From the NCBI RefSeq assembly GCF_002079055.1, contig NC_047490.1, positions 682,001 through 746,000 of the forward strand: a stretch of 64,000 nt of DNA, read 5' to 3'. The position numbers and the translations under genes are program-made. Below, piece by piece: positions 14,824 to 25,100 of this stretch (its first letter is position 1; the number at the start of each line of letters is the position of its first letter). The stretch is from Saccharomyces paradoxus. Its lineage: Eukaryota > Ascomycota > Saccharomycetes > Saccharomycetales > Saccharomycetaceae. The notes under the pieces are model-generated. The model had not been told where the DNA came from. It saw only the letters and a list, made by a program, of their open reading frames with translations, and searched no databases.

Positions 14824-15687
14824 TTATTTGTGTTTCGGTATTTCCGTGAGCTGAAGTTCGATATTGGATAACCTTGATTCAATCTCTCGTTGTCTTCTTA
14901 ACATTTGCAATACTAAGTCCTTTATTTCCCTTAGTTCCGCAGTCTCTTCAGCCACTATGCTATCAGGTAATTTAAACTTTACGCTTTTCTGGAAGCTGGC
15001 TTTCTGTACCTTACCTTCCTTTGCAAGCATGGAATTAAGTTTAGTGTTCGATTTGGTGAGAGACTCTATGCCACTTCCCACATCTTCCTCTTCTTTTTTT
15101 AGCTCAACTAATAAATTTTTCCTTTTCAGTTTATCTTTATCTTGAGGGTGCTCATTTTCAAATGGATTTGCCTTGGACTCAGTGCTGCTTTTAGTTTCTG
15201 AAGGGCGAATATGTTGCTGCTGTTGCTGTTGTATTCTTTCAGGTGACATGAGCCCATTCTTAAACCGGGCTCGTATTCTGGTTAGAGAACCGTCACCTCC
15301 GATTTTATTTTCATTACTGAACGTCAATTTGGTTGGTGATGTAGGAAATATTATATTTGTTATGTGGTCTGAGTTTTGGATCTTCACATTTTTATTCGAA
15401 TTTTTGAACTGCGGTCTATCCAGGCTTTGAGTTTCTTTAGAGACGTAGCCCTTCAAACATTCCGGTGATATTATCCTTCTCGGTGTTACTTGTATGCTAT
15501 GTTTCGCGCCATGCGTCTTGTTAGGTGACAGCCTCATAGGTGGCTTCAAAAACTCTTTTTGGCTTGTCGTCCTCGAAGGGGACATGCTTAATCTCACAAA
15601 GACATTGTCCTTGTCACTGGGTATATTACTTCGACCAATTGTATTCCCTATATCACGTAAACTCCTACGGTTGCTTTTATTACTCAT
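14824..15687 (-). CDS. FIN1: Fin1, spindle filament protein and Glc7 regulator
   Basis: 287 residues; S. cerevisiae Fin1 is about 291. It binds spindle microtubules and poles in anaphase, can form filaments in vitro and targets the phosphatase Glc7. The N-terminal two thirds is basic and disordered with many Ser/Thr-Pro sites (SMSP, RLSP, VTPRR, IISPE, FPTSP, LMSPER), the pattern expected for Cdk control that delays spindle binding until anaphase. KSVKF near residue 235 fits the RVxF docking motif for Glc7. The last ~45 residues are a leucine-rich heptad coiled coil. A short Gln run (QQQQQQ) before it is a likely source of length variation. Confidence 0.94.
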   Translation of the reverse strand: MSNKSNRRSLRDIGNTIGRSNIPSDKDNVFVRLSMSPSRTTSQKEFLKPPMRLSPNKTHGAKHSIQVTPRRIISPECLKGYVSKETQSLDRPQFKNSNKNVKIQNSDHITNIIFPTSPTKLTFSNENKIGGDGSLTRIRARFKNGLMSPERIQQQQQQHIRPSETKSSTESKANPFENEHPQDKDKLKRKNLLVELKKEEEDVGSGIESLTKSNTKLNSMLAKEGKVQKASFQKSVKFKLPDSIVAEETAELREIKDLVLQMLRRQREIESRLSNIELQLTEIPKHK

Positions 15688-15854
15688 AATTTGTTTTATT
15701 GAACTATATCACTTAACTCCAGTTCAGCAAGAGCACTGAGAAAGCTTAGACTAGGCTAGCCTATCCATTTGTTTTGATCTCCTCTTGTTGACAATTTGCA
15801 GTATTTAGTGCATATATCATTATGTACGTTTGTTATCCGCCATGTTTATCATCC

Positions 15855-17525
15855 TTAACTAAATAGAGCTTCAGCGTCCACCAATTCATAAACAGAATTA
15901 CTTTTATAACCATTGTTATAAAAGAGTGGTACGGCGCATCTTTGTAACTCGTCTACTTGTATTATCTTTGTAGGTATACCGTTTATCGTTAGAAATTCTA
16001 AATTCGGCAAGCCTTGCTCAAAAACCTTAAAGACGTCTTGTAGATAATGAAGATATAAGTGGTACAAACGAATGGCGTCTTCTCTTGTAATTTTATCAAT
16101 TGGTATATTCTCAGCATTGTTGGTGGTATCTTGCAGATTTTTGTTAAACTTCCGTACAAACGTTTCAATAGGTACGGAATCCCATCCCATCGCAGGTGTT
16201 TCATTGTCAACAATATTTGTATAAGGCATAATCTTGTCCTCGAGAAACATTTGGTAAAAAAAATTGCGAGTTTGGAACTTATTTGGGTTCCTTACGAGTT
16301 TTAACCGAGTTTCAGGAAAGATTTTTTTCAGAATTACCTCGTGAATTGTCTTTTTGCAACTTGAACAAGGACAGAAACCATCAAAAGTCAACCGCATTAG
16401 TGGATTATCTGTCGTTGGAAAAAATAATCGGTGGCTTAGTTCGCAGTGTATATCGAAACGCTGCAATTTTTTGCCACATACTTGCTTAGATAAGAATGTG
16501 ATCAATGATACATCGAATTCAAATTTACCCATATAATCAAGTTTCAATCTCTTTAAATTGTGGAAAACAGCCAAACAATTCATTAAAAAAAATTCGTTGT
16601 AGACTAATGATGCTAGCGATAGGTTCTCAATCTTCGGAAATTTCCAAAATCCTTCTAGCCCCCATTGAACGTATAATCTATCAAAACCGCCTTCATCCTC
16701 TGAGGGAAAGTCATCGCGACTGTACCAAGACAGAATCTCTAGCTGTTTTAATGTGGAAGTATCAAAGATGTCACTGTATTCTAGCTCTTTAAAAAGTTCA
16801 CCGGAAGCATCGTATCCCGCAAGGTCAAGTGTGTCAGGTCGTAAATTTAAAACCAATGCCTTAATTTTCATAGGAGCTCTGATATTTTTGAAGTACTTCA
16901 ATGCATTAATATGAATGGATAGTTTTTCTAACCGAGATAAGTCACACTTCAGGAAAAAACGATCAATCTCATTCAAATAAGAGCTTCTTATGCTGTTATG
17001 AGTGGGCATTACCGTTGGCGGCGTCAAAGTTAGGGTTTTCAACTGTTTTGATAAAGGTTCCAGGCCTTTGTTAACTGATGAACGAACAAATTGGTCGACA
17101 AATTTCAAATTGGATCCATAATCGGATAATAATTTAAGTACATTTGACATCACGTCTTCATTTAAGTGCCATGTACAACGTATTCGATTAATCAAAGGAC
17201 ATAATCTGTTTGGAGATTCTGCTAATGTCCTTTCGAAATAACTGAATTTCAGTTTAGCTAGTGTTCTATTTGATATGTCATTTGTAGTATTGGGATCGTC
17301 CTCATCTATGAAGGGAAAGTTCAAGACTGACCAATCACAAGTTCCAAATGAGTTATCATAGTCACCACTGACATGATATGTTTCATTAAGAAATATGTTT
17401 TGGTAGATGAAAGGTATAATTGATTCATACGATCTTTTACACACGTACGTCAACGAAATTTTATCCTCCTGAGGAATTCTGCAGGCAATTTGTTTGAAAA
17501 TCTCATATGGTAACTTATCGAACAT
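15855..17525 (-). CDS. YDR131C: F-box protein, YDR131C homologue
   Basis: 556 residues from ATG 17525, the S. cerevisiae length; six codons further upstream are open only from a TTG. The N-terminus is an F-box (residues ~1-45: LPYEIFKQIACRIPQ, then LTYVCKRSY), so it should be a substrate receptor of an SCF (Skp1-Cdc53) ubiquitin ligase. The rest contains loosely repeated Leu-rich stretches (LKQLEILSWY, IENLSLASL, LKRLKLDYM) that could form an irregular solenoid. A cluster CPCSSCKK near residue 385 is curious but does not make a known zinc finger. The substrate is unknown to me. Confidence 0.9.
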   Translation of the reverse strand: MFDKLPYEIFKQIACRIPQEDKISLTYVCKRSYESIIPFIYQNIFLNETYHVSGDYDNSFGTCDWSVLNFPFIDEDDPNTTNDISNRTLAKLKFSYFERTLAESPNRLCPLINRIRCTWHLNEDVMSNVLKLLSDYGSNLKFVDQFVRSSVNKGLEPLSKQLKTLTLTPPTVMPTHNSIRSSYLNEIDRFFLKCDLSRLEKLSIHINALKYFKNIRAPMKIKALVLNLRPDTLDLAGYDASGELFKELEYSDIFDTSTLKQLEILSWYSRDDFPSEDEGGFDRLYVQWGLEGFWKFPKIENLSLASLVYNEFFLMNCLAVFHNLKRLKLDYMGKFEFDVSLITFLSKQVCGKKLQRFDIHCELSHRLFFPTTDNPLMRLTFDGFCPCSSCKKTIHEVILKKIFPETRLKLVRNPNKFQTRNFFYQMFLEDKIMPYTNIVDNETPAMGWDSVPIETFVRKFNKNLQDTTNNAENIPIDKITREDAIRLYHLYLHYLQDVFKVFEQGLPNLEFLTINGIPTKIIQVDELQRCAVPLFYNNGYKSNSVYELVDAEALFS

Positions 17526-17883
17526 TTTTTTGCACCCTTTCAAATTAAGATTAATATTGTTTTACCTACTCCAAGTATATCAGAGACTCTCACTTTGCAC
17601 ACATTATCTTAGTATATTCTCTATGTTACTTTATTTTTGGTTTTGATAAGTGTCTATATTCGAATTCCCGAAGTTGATTTTTTTCTTGCTATATCTATTG
17701 ATAATAAAAGAGAAAAGGGACAAGAGCCTACAAAAAAGCAAGAAAAAAAGCTACTAGAGAAATACCGTTCATCACGGGGTTTCAGTTTGCATCAAGCACT
17801 ACACAAGTATATAAGAAATACAATAGAAAACATACACATACTTAAGAGCTTGGCAGAAGGGCGAATTCTGTCAGATGTTAATT
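17526..17883. other. YDR131C promoter and YDR132C 3' region
   Basis: 358 bp between two minus-strand genes. Purine-rich between 17700 and 17765 on the plus strand; no recognisable site. A plus-strand open frame here lacks an ATG start. Confidence 0.5.
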
Positions 17884-19371
17884 TTACAGATATTCATATC
17901 CTCTGTAGTACTCCTTGGTTCCGTTAAATGCTATGGCTTTAATAGCTAACAGCATAATTTTACCATCTTTCATGGCCAGTTTCCAGAGAGATTTTCTTAA
18001 ATAGAGCTTCAAACCGGAACATAATTTAACGCCAAGTGGATCAGAGACGTCAATGACCTTGTCATTAAACCTATTTTTATCAGTTAGCAGACTTTGAACT
18101 TGAGAAATTTTGATACCGTTTACGTCTAAGTCACAGAGATATATGCATGCTGGAAGCAAATAATGAGTTTCAATTTTCGCCTGCGTACTGTCGGATGGGA
18201 AACGATAATGGTAATTATTCAAGTTGAGCGCACCAAAGGGTGTATTCGGCGGATGGCTTCCAAATAAAGCCTCAAACTTTTGTGCAGATTCTCCAGTTAT
18301 GTCTACATGAATACTTTGGCTTTCCTTATTGAAGATTATTGTACAATCAGTTGAATCTATTTGAAAAATCAACTCTCTCGCATGATTATCTAAAAATGGC
18401 CTCTTATAGCAAAGCATGTTCCAGGAATCATTATATTTTTCAGTCACATTAAGTTTGATCTTTTTACTTGCTGGCTGTTCACAGGTTTTCAACAATGGAT
18501 CGCATTCATCTACACTGCACAATTCCTCTTCAAAGCAGGGAGAGGTCGGAAATGCGGAAGAAGCAGGAAAAGTAACGCCTTTTTTGGATAAGTCCTTCAA
18601 TAAGAGGCAAATCTCCTCTTTTTTTGTTGTGGGGTTATAGCTAACATGGGATTTGATTAGCCGCTGTTCAAGATTTAAAAACCTGTAATAACGACACTCT
18701 TTTATCAAGGCATCTCTTCTATTATCATCCAAATCGAGAGTTGCTCCTCCCAGCAATGTCAGTAAATCTTTGAAATACTCAGAAGATCTTGGAACATAAG
18801 GAGCAGAATGAGGTGGAGGTCTTAATAGTTTTCTAGATATAATCAGTTCTTCCACATCGATGTACACCGTAGCTGCATATATCTCGAAATAATTCGGAGA
18901 ATCACCTTTCCTTCTGAATAGATTTTTTGCTATCTTGAATGATTGCCCGCCAATGTTAGTGAAATAATAGTCCGTTTCTTTCAGTAAAGACCGTAATCGC
19001 GGTAAATTATAGTACATAGCATCTGCGAAAAGCATGGTATATTGTACTTCATCCTTAATCTCGATTATGTAACCTTGTAAATGCTGGTAAATCCATTCAA
19101 AAACTTCGGCAGATCTGTCTATGAATAGAACCTCATTTTCACTAGATTCTATACTATCATTATTGCTGTCATTGTTATTGGCAGGAGAGCGCTTCTTAGA
19201 AAAGTATTCAGTAAAGAAACTGGGACCATCTGAACTTAAAGAAGCACCACTGATTTTGAATAGTGATTTCCCCACTTGAATCTTATACATTTTCTCGTGT
19301 GGGAGAATTTGAGGAATATTCGGATTGAAATGTTCTTGTGACAAAGTTGCGACTGTTGGAGAATTTGACAT
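17884..19371 (-). CDS. YDR132C: BTB/POZ-domain protein, YDR132C homologue
   Basis: 495 residues, the S. cerevisiae length. A BTB/POZ fold of the KCTD-like type spans residues ~26-150 (YKIQVGKSLFKISGASLSS, then VLFIDRSAEVFEWIYQHLQG). The remainder is alpha/beta with no catalytic motif I recognise. The S. cerevisiae protein is the paralogue of YLR108C from the whole-genome duplication; I believe it has been named MRX16 for association with mitochondrial ribosomes, but I am not certain. Its right-hand neighbour CCW22 pairs with CCW12 (YLR110C) in the same way, so the two genes form a duplicated block. Confidence 0.9.
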   Translation of the reverse strand: MSNSPTVATLSQEHFNPNIPQILPHEKMYKIQVGKSLFKISGASLSSDGPSFFTEYFSKKRSPANNNDSNNDSIESSENEVLFIDRSAEVFEWIYQHLQGYIIEIKDEVQYTMLFADAMYYNLPRLRSLLKETDYYFTNIGGQSFKIAKNLFRRKGDSPNYFEIYAATVYIDVEELIISRKLLRPPPHSAPYVPRSSEYFKDLLTLLGGATLDLDDNRRDALIKECRYYRFLNLEQRLIKSHVSYNPTTKKEEICLLLKDLSKKGVTFPASSAFPTSPCFEEELCSVDECDPLLKTCEQPASKKIKLNVTEKYNDSWNMLCYKRPFLDNHARELIFQIDSTDCTIIFNKESQSIHVDITGESAQKFEALFGSHPPNTPFGALNLNNYHYRFPSDSTQAKIETHYLLPACIYLCDLDVNGIKISQVQSLLTDKNRFNDKVIDVSDPLGVKLCSGLKLYLRKSLWKLAMKDGKIMLLAIKAIAFNGTKEYYRGYEYL

Positions 19372-20154
19372 TTTCTATATGACTATGATAAGACCTTTTT
19401 TGTTAGTGGCGTTTATGAGTAACGCAAAACCAGTCTTTAGTTAGAAATTTGGCCACTTTTTTTCTGCGAGACAAGGTATAGAACCTTCACTCATTAAACA
19501 CATATTTCTTTTGATTGTATAGACTATTCTTTTTTAGTTTAAGAGAAGAATCTATCAGAATTTTGACTTAGTAAGCAATTGCGGCTTACATGATTTTCCA
19601 GGAAGTTCAGTCGCCCGTGCAAGGGAAACAAAAGCTGGCTAAGAAAAGTGTCAACTCAGTGATCCGGATGGAATATTAAGAAGGTGCCCATATATAATCA
19701 ATGATGATAAGCCATCCTGATCGCTATAATGAATTACGAATACATGATTATTGTATTTTTAAAAAAAAAAAAACAAGGTAAAATTATCATCTGTTTGACA
19801 TGTGATATATCGGGTTCCCGCATTCAATTAGCGGAAACCAAATGGGTAGACAAAAATATTTTATTTTTGAATTAACGAACCTTAAACAACCTATATTAAG
19901 ATATATGATAAAAATACAATGCAACCAGCATATATAAAAAAAGTCTGGCTGCGTGTAAACCTAAGAGATATTAACTTTATATTAATATTATTATAATAAT
20001 CATTTAGTTATGGAGTGTTGCCTCCTAGTTTTAGACTAAGAAATTACCAGAATTTCTTATTAATTGAAATAAAAGGATTTTGTGGAAGCTTGTTGAAGGC
20101 AAAAATACTCTTGACCATTTTTCTAAAAATTTATTAAAAAAAAAGCCGAGTAAA
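19372..20154. other. YDR132C promoter and CCW22 3' region
   Basis: 783 bp. AT-rich, with a 13-base A run at about 19760 and a cluster of TATATA/TTATAATAA elements at 19920-20005 that fits the CCW22 polyadenylation region. No gene, LTR or tRNA signature seen. Confidence 0.5.
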
Positions 20155-20577
20155 TTACAACAACAAAGCGGCAGCACCAGCGAACAAAGCACCAGCAGCA
20201 GGCAAAGCTTTGACAGCAGCACCAGTGTAAGAGGTAACAGTTTGAGTGGAAGAACCTTGCTTAGTTGGCTTTTCGGTTGGCTTTTCGGTTGGCTGTTCAG
20301 TTGGCTTTTCAGTTGGAGCTGGAGAAGTGGTGTTCTTTGGTGCTTCAGTAGTTGGCAATGGACACCAAGTGGTGTATTGAGTGATAACGTCATTTACGGT
20401 GACGGTAGCAGTGGAAACCAAAGCTGGGGAAACTGTTTCAGAACAAACATGGTCTTCACAAGAAGTGATGGTGACCAAAGTGGTAGATTCTTCAGTGACA
20501 GTAGCAGTGGTAATGTTAGAAGCGGCGGAGGCAACAGCGGCGACGGCAGCGATAGAAGCGACAGTAGAGAATTGCAT
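20155..20577 (-). CDS. CCW22: Ccw22, small GPI-anchored cell wall mannoprotein (open here)
   Basis: 140 residues, uninterrupted. It has a hydrophobic signal peptide (residues 1-19, cleavage after SAAS is likely), a Thr/Ser-rich domain with the paired cysteines of TSCEDHVCSETVSPAL and YTTWCPL, N-glycosylation sites NIT and NTT, a short PTEKP/PTEQP repeat (four units at ~residues 88-106), and a C-terminal GPI signal ending AAALLL. It is very close to Ccw12, a major wall protein. Codon choice is strongly biased to those of highly expressed genes. I recall that the S288C copy (YDR134C) is annotated as interrupted by an in-frame stop; nothing interrupts it here. Confidence 0.88.
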   Translation of the reverse strand: MQFSTVASIAAVAAVASAASNITTATVTEESTTLVTITSCEDHVCSETVSPALVSTATVTVNDVITQYTTWCPLPTTEAPKNTTSPAPTEKPTEQPTEKPTEKPTKQGSSTQTVTSYTGAAVKALPAAGALFAGAAALLL

Positions 20578-20718
20578 TTTTAATTTGTTGTTATTATGAA
20601 GCGAACGAAAGAAGATGTTTGTTATCCTTGGTTTTTTGCTCTAAAAAAAAATTCAGAGAGAAGTATATTTGTTCAACGAGAAAGAAGCAGACAAAGAACA
20701 AGCATGACACAGCGACGG

Positions 20719-20726
20719 TTTATATA
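20719..20726 (-). promoter_or_regulatory. TATA box of CCW22
   Basis: TATATAAA on the minus strand, about 145 bp upstream of the CCW22 ATG, a usual distance for a TATA-dependent, highly expressed yeast gene. Confidence 0.6.
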
Positions 20727-20932
20727 CTTCGAGAGATTACTAAACCATCCTCTATGTTATGGAAAGTGTACACAAAAAAATTGCAAAAAAAATGAAAGGA
20801 AAAAAGAAAAGGTAAGGCAAGTAGAGAGAAAAAAATAACAAACAAAAAATATCAGAAAATCCCTGCGTGGTTTCTGTGAAGGGGTCGTTGATTCACCCTC
20901 TGCACTGGTCCCTGAAAGGGACTACCCACCAT

Positions 20933-20986
20933 ACGCGTAGCCCCTTTTCTTACTGGATACCACCCGCACGCCAACGAAATACGCGT
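20933..20986. promoter_or_regulatory. Pair of MCB boxes (ACGCGT) upstream of CCW22
   Basis: ACGCGT at 20933-20938 and 20981-20986, both in the context ATACGCGT or TACGCGT, 48 bp apart and ~360-410 bp upstream of the CCW22 ATG. ACGCGT is the Mbp1-Swi6 (MBF) G1/S element. Because the sites lie in a GC-rich segment they may be chance. Confidence 0.4.
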
Positions 20987-21772
20987 TCTAGAAAGTGAGC
21001 CAGGACCGGACTCGCGGATTTAAGAGGGCTTTCCGCTGCAGCGTGTCCTGCAGCTCAAACCCAGCCATCGATCCAAATAAGGAAAGCGCCTTCCTGTTTG
21101 AGCGATCGTGTTGTCGCAGCGCTTCAAAGTGGATGACTTTCCCCACGCGGAAGCGCATGGACAGACCCGCGAGAAATACACTACCGCGTCGAACCGTGGT
21201 TATTGACGTTTGAGCAGCTCGCACTATGCTATTGTTTGAAATGGCTGCCAAAAATAGTTATGTCGCACGTTTTAATGCTTGACAGAAGAAGCAATATGGT
21301 GGAGCAGCCTCGACCCAACAAATGAAAAAAAAAATGGAAAGTGGAAAAAAAAAAAGAGAAAAATAAGTAAGTCTCCTTCAGGGACAACCAAACGACGAGC
21401 TCGTGCAATTTCCTATATCCTATGATATTGAATGAACGAGGAAGAAAACATGCAGTCAATAAATTCTGTTAGTATACCTTAAGTCTTGAGATGTGACTCT
21501 TTCTCCTACGATCCCTATTTGCGATGATACCAAAAAGGTACCTGAATTAATCGAAACAGATAAAGGGGGCCTTAGATATTAGGTCACGGAAAGGGCTGCA
21601 TAAAGTTAACAGGAATATGTAGAGCTACCTCCGTATTATTTTTCCACATTTCTGGTATACTGCTTGTGTTTCTGTTGTTTAAGGTTTTCCCCTTCTCCGA
21701 ATGTAAACTGCGGCATTTCCTAATAAGGTCATTACCCCGCACAGAGTTTCCCTTAAGATACCAGAAAGGGAA

Positions 21773-22027
21773 TTAGCGTCGATCATATTTCTGCGGGTGG
21801 ATTACGCTTGCGATCTGTGCTCCGGAAATAGGTTGGCTTTTTTCTGTAAAGGGGTAATGGTGAGGAGGTGGACCACGTTCTTCCTCTATTCCTGCCTCCA
21901 ATATAACCTTTGGCCCCTGGCCGCTCTCTAATTGTATATTGAATATTTCGAAAGAGTGTTCCTTTTCTTGCTTAAGTGACGTGACGTCTCCTCCAGGCAA
22001 GAAATGCAGGCAGGTCTGATCAGCCAT
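21773..22027 (-). CDS. Small open frame with cupin-like sequence, possible relic
   Basis: 84 codons from an ATG at 22027 to TAA, 120 bp downstream of YCF1 on the same strand. I do not recognise it as a known yeast gene. It reads like the N-terminal half of a cupin: PGGDVTS at residue 11, a beta-rich stretch, then GPPPHHYPFTEK at ~52-63 followed by PISGAQIASVI. This resembles the cupin-2 signature G-P-P-P-H-x-H-P...E...hydrophobic-x-G. The second histidine is displaced (HHYP instead of HYHP) and the second half of the barrel is missing. It could be a degraded gene, or chance. No promoter evidence. Confidence 0.3.
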   Translation of the reverse strand: MADQTCLHFLPGGDVTSLKQEKEHSFEIFNIQLESGQGPKVILEAGIEEERGPPPHHYPFTEKSQPISGAQIASVIHPQKYDRR

Positions 22028-22147
22028 GCAGCCTTTTTTTTAAAAAAATAAAGTGCTTTTCTTATTTACCTATTTATTCTTATTCATCAAACGCACTTCA
22101 TTATGCGGGGCACGTTATCTCATAACAGGTTGATATTAGTTCAAAGT

Positions 22148-25100
22148 TTAATTTTCGTTGACCAAACCAGCTTCCGCGCACAGTGAATAGAACAATGATT
22201 TGGTGTCACTTAATAACTGGCCTGGAGAATCAAACTCGGCTACTTTACCATTATCCAGAACAATGATTCTATCACTATCCATAATCGTGTTCAGTCTATG
22301 CGCGATAGTCAAAATAGTTCTGTCTTTGAAAGCAGTGCGAATCGTCTCTTGGACAACTTTATCTGTTTCGACATCAACTGCAGCCGTGGCTTCATCAAGT
22401 ACTAAAATCTTGGAAGGAACCAACATTGCCCTTGCAAGACACAGTAATTGTCTTTGTCCAACACTTAAATTACCACCACCTTCGGTTAGTTGGGCATCTA
22501 GTCCGTCATTGCTCATTGATAGCACGTGTTCTTTTAGATGAGAAAGTTCTAATGCCCTCCAAATGGCTTCATCGGTGTACTGGTTAATCGGATCAATGTT
22601 CTCCCGGACAGTGCCCTCAAACACTTGAGAATCTTGAGGTATGATCGACAATTTGTGCCTCAAATCATATAATCCAATCTCGTTGATGGCAATGCCGTCG
22701 ATTACGATGTTTCCCTCACTAGCCTCAATCATTCTAAATAGCGCTAGCGTTAATGAAGATTTTCCGGCACCTGTCCTACCTACAATACCAACTTTTTCAT
22801 TCGGTTTAATGTGTATGTCAATATTTTTCAGAACAAGACCAAGCTCTGGCCTATAACGAGTTGAATAATTATTAAACTTGATATCACCTTGGCTCGGCCA
22901 TTCTTTGGGTGGCCTATGACCTTCAATTATCAAAGGTGCTTCGCTCTTCAAGTCGGCGTATTCCTTTATTCTTTCCACTGAAACAATATTGGTTTCAACT
23001 TCCACGGTCATTCTAACAATCCAATTTAATGTTTGCGTGATTTGTAACGCATAACTTAACGATAAACCAACCATACCTGCAGTTAATGTGCCTTGTTTTA
23101 ATCTAAAAACGGATAAAGTTGCCGCACCTAGAATAATAATTGAACCAATAAGTTCCAGTCTATATGCTAACCAACGATTAGCATTGATAGAAGGATAGAA
23201 TGCACTCATGTTATTATCAATGCGGCATTGGTTAATATGTGAAAACCTTTTTTGTTGTGAATAACCTCTAACCGTGGCAAGACCCCCCAAAGTCTCTTGA
23301 AAATGAGAGTAGATTGGCGACCTAGTAATAGAGTCCAAACGACGCAATTCTCTTGATGTTCTCAAGTAATACTGCTGGTAGTAAATGTAAAATACACTTA
23401 GTGGGATAATAATGAAAATAAATTGCCATGTCGTTGCACAAATGACTGTGATAGTGAATGTGACTTTCACTGCATTGACGAAAAACTGAGAAAAAGTTCT
23501 CCCCAATAACGCATCCACTTTATATATATCATTTGAAAACCGGTTTAAAATTCTACCAATTGGTGTTGTTTCAAAAAAAGTCATTGGGGCTCTTAACACA
23601 GAGTTTGTCATCAAGTTGTGCAAATATTTGGAAGCGTGAATGGTACAAAAAACCCATAGAACGATTGTCTGGATTAATGTTGCCAGTGCAGAGCCAATAC
23701 CAAGAGCAAAATAAATGGTCAAATAACGAGCTGCATTTGGATTAGCTCCATAGCGGCTGTTAACTTCAGACCAATGTTTCAACCAAACATTTCCCATAAC
23801 GGAGAGAAACATTGATATAACGATAAACAATATGAATACGCAAACGCTCTTCGGGTTGCAAGCTTTAGCGTACTCTAAGTAAATATTCCACTTCACCTTT
23901 CCTTGTTCACGATGCTCTTTCTTAGCAATATTTTCATCGTCACCAAAATCAATACTTCCCAAAGTTGCATCACTGGCTCTCCTTAAACTTATGGCGTCGG
24001 GGTTTCCAAAATCCAAATCATTTAATTTCTGCAGTTGTTCCAGTTCGCCTTCCACAGGTATACTGCTTTCACGAACTGAGCTTTCAGAGGAGTCACCAAA
24101 TTCATTTTGCTTACCGTTGGTTTTTTTGCCATAGTTGTTGAGCAGTTTCCATAATGGCGAATCTGCATCATTAGTAATCTCATCGTATGTACCCTGTTGA
24201 GTGATTTCTCCATTATCTAATAACGCAATAGAATCTGCAATAGATAAAGCGCTCACCTTATTTGTAGCTAATACCCTGGTTTTTGTATGTAGTAAACCAT
24301 TTGGACCCAATACATGTTCGATTAAGTGCCTAGCAACGTGTTCATCGACAGCTGCCAAAGGGTCATCAAGTAAATAAGTATCTGCTCTTGCATAAACTGC
24401 TCTTGCTAAGGACAAACGAGCTTTTTGTCCTCCCGACAAAGAAATTCCTTTCTCTCCGACCAATGTCTTATCTCCATCCATCAATATTGCGAGATCAATG
24501 GTTAATGCACAGGCCTTAATCGTTTTTTCGTAAAATTCAGCGTCGTACCTATGCCCAAATAAAATGTTTTCCTTTACAGTACCATTCATTATCCACGGAA
24601 CTTGCGAAACATACGCAACAGAACCATGAACAGTGGCAAAGCCTTTAACTCTGAATAAATCACCCAACATGCATGACAATAGAGCGGTTTTACCGCTACC
24701 AACCTTACCAACAATACAGGTTAAATTTCCTTTCTTAGCTTGGAAATTGATATTCTTTAAAGCCACTTTATATTCCGGTTTGCGCTGCCATAAGAAGGTA
24801 GCGTCATCTCCAACATTAATTGCCACATCGCCTATATTTTCCACCTTTGGTAAGCGCTGAACGGAATCTGGTTGTAGCTCTTCATTGGTAAAGAAAGTGA
24901 ATAATCTACCAATAGAAACAGAAGCTTCAATAAAAGAATTCAAAACCATAGGAATAACCATTAGTGGGAATGAAAGCAGATTGAAAAGAGTCAAGGCCGG
25001 GAAAACTAGATCTGTGGTCAATGCTCTATCCTCAGTATACACAAATACAGCAAATGTGCAACATGAAACGAGGAAAGGAACAATGTTAAACTGGAAACTT

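Larger units (their letters stand above)
20578..22147. other. Long gap between CCW22 and YCF1 with a GC-rich island
   Basis: 1570 bp, the longest gene-poor stretch of the window. The CCW22 promoter occupies the left end (TATA at 20719-20726). Bases 20941-21240 are about 54% G+C by hand count, far above the surroundings. Two ACGCGT boxes (20933-20938, 20981-20986) mark its left edge. A small cupin-like frame lies at 21773-22027. The YCF1 3' end is at the right edge. No tRNA B box or LTR end was found. Confidence 0.6.

Noticed and set aside
20080-20583. Long plus-strand frame (167 codons) opposite CCW22
   Set aside because: It is the antisense of a clear, codon-biased secreted protein and its Ser/Gly-rich composition simply mirrors Thr/Ala-rich CCW22. 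The overlapping minus-strand frame at 20031-20393 corresponds in style to the dubious YDR133C.
20988-21251. Open frames on both strands of the GC-rich island
   Set aside because: The longest begins at a TTG, has no ATG until residue 32, and shows no motif. Openness follows from GC-rich composition.
21468-21474. Orphan TACTAAC (minus strand) in the CCW22-YCF1 gap, suggesting a hidden intron
   Set aside because: No GTATGT-type 5' splice site lies upstream at a usual distance and no exon is supported; a 7-mer in 64 kb of AT-rich DNA is expected by chance.
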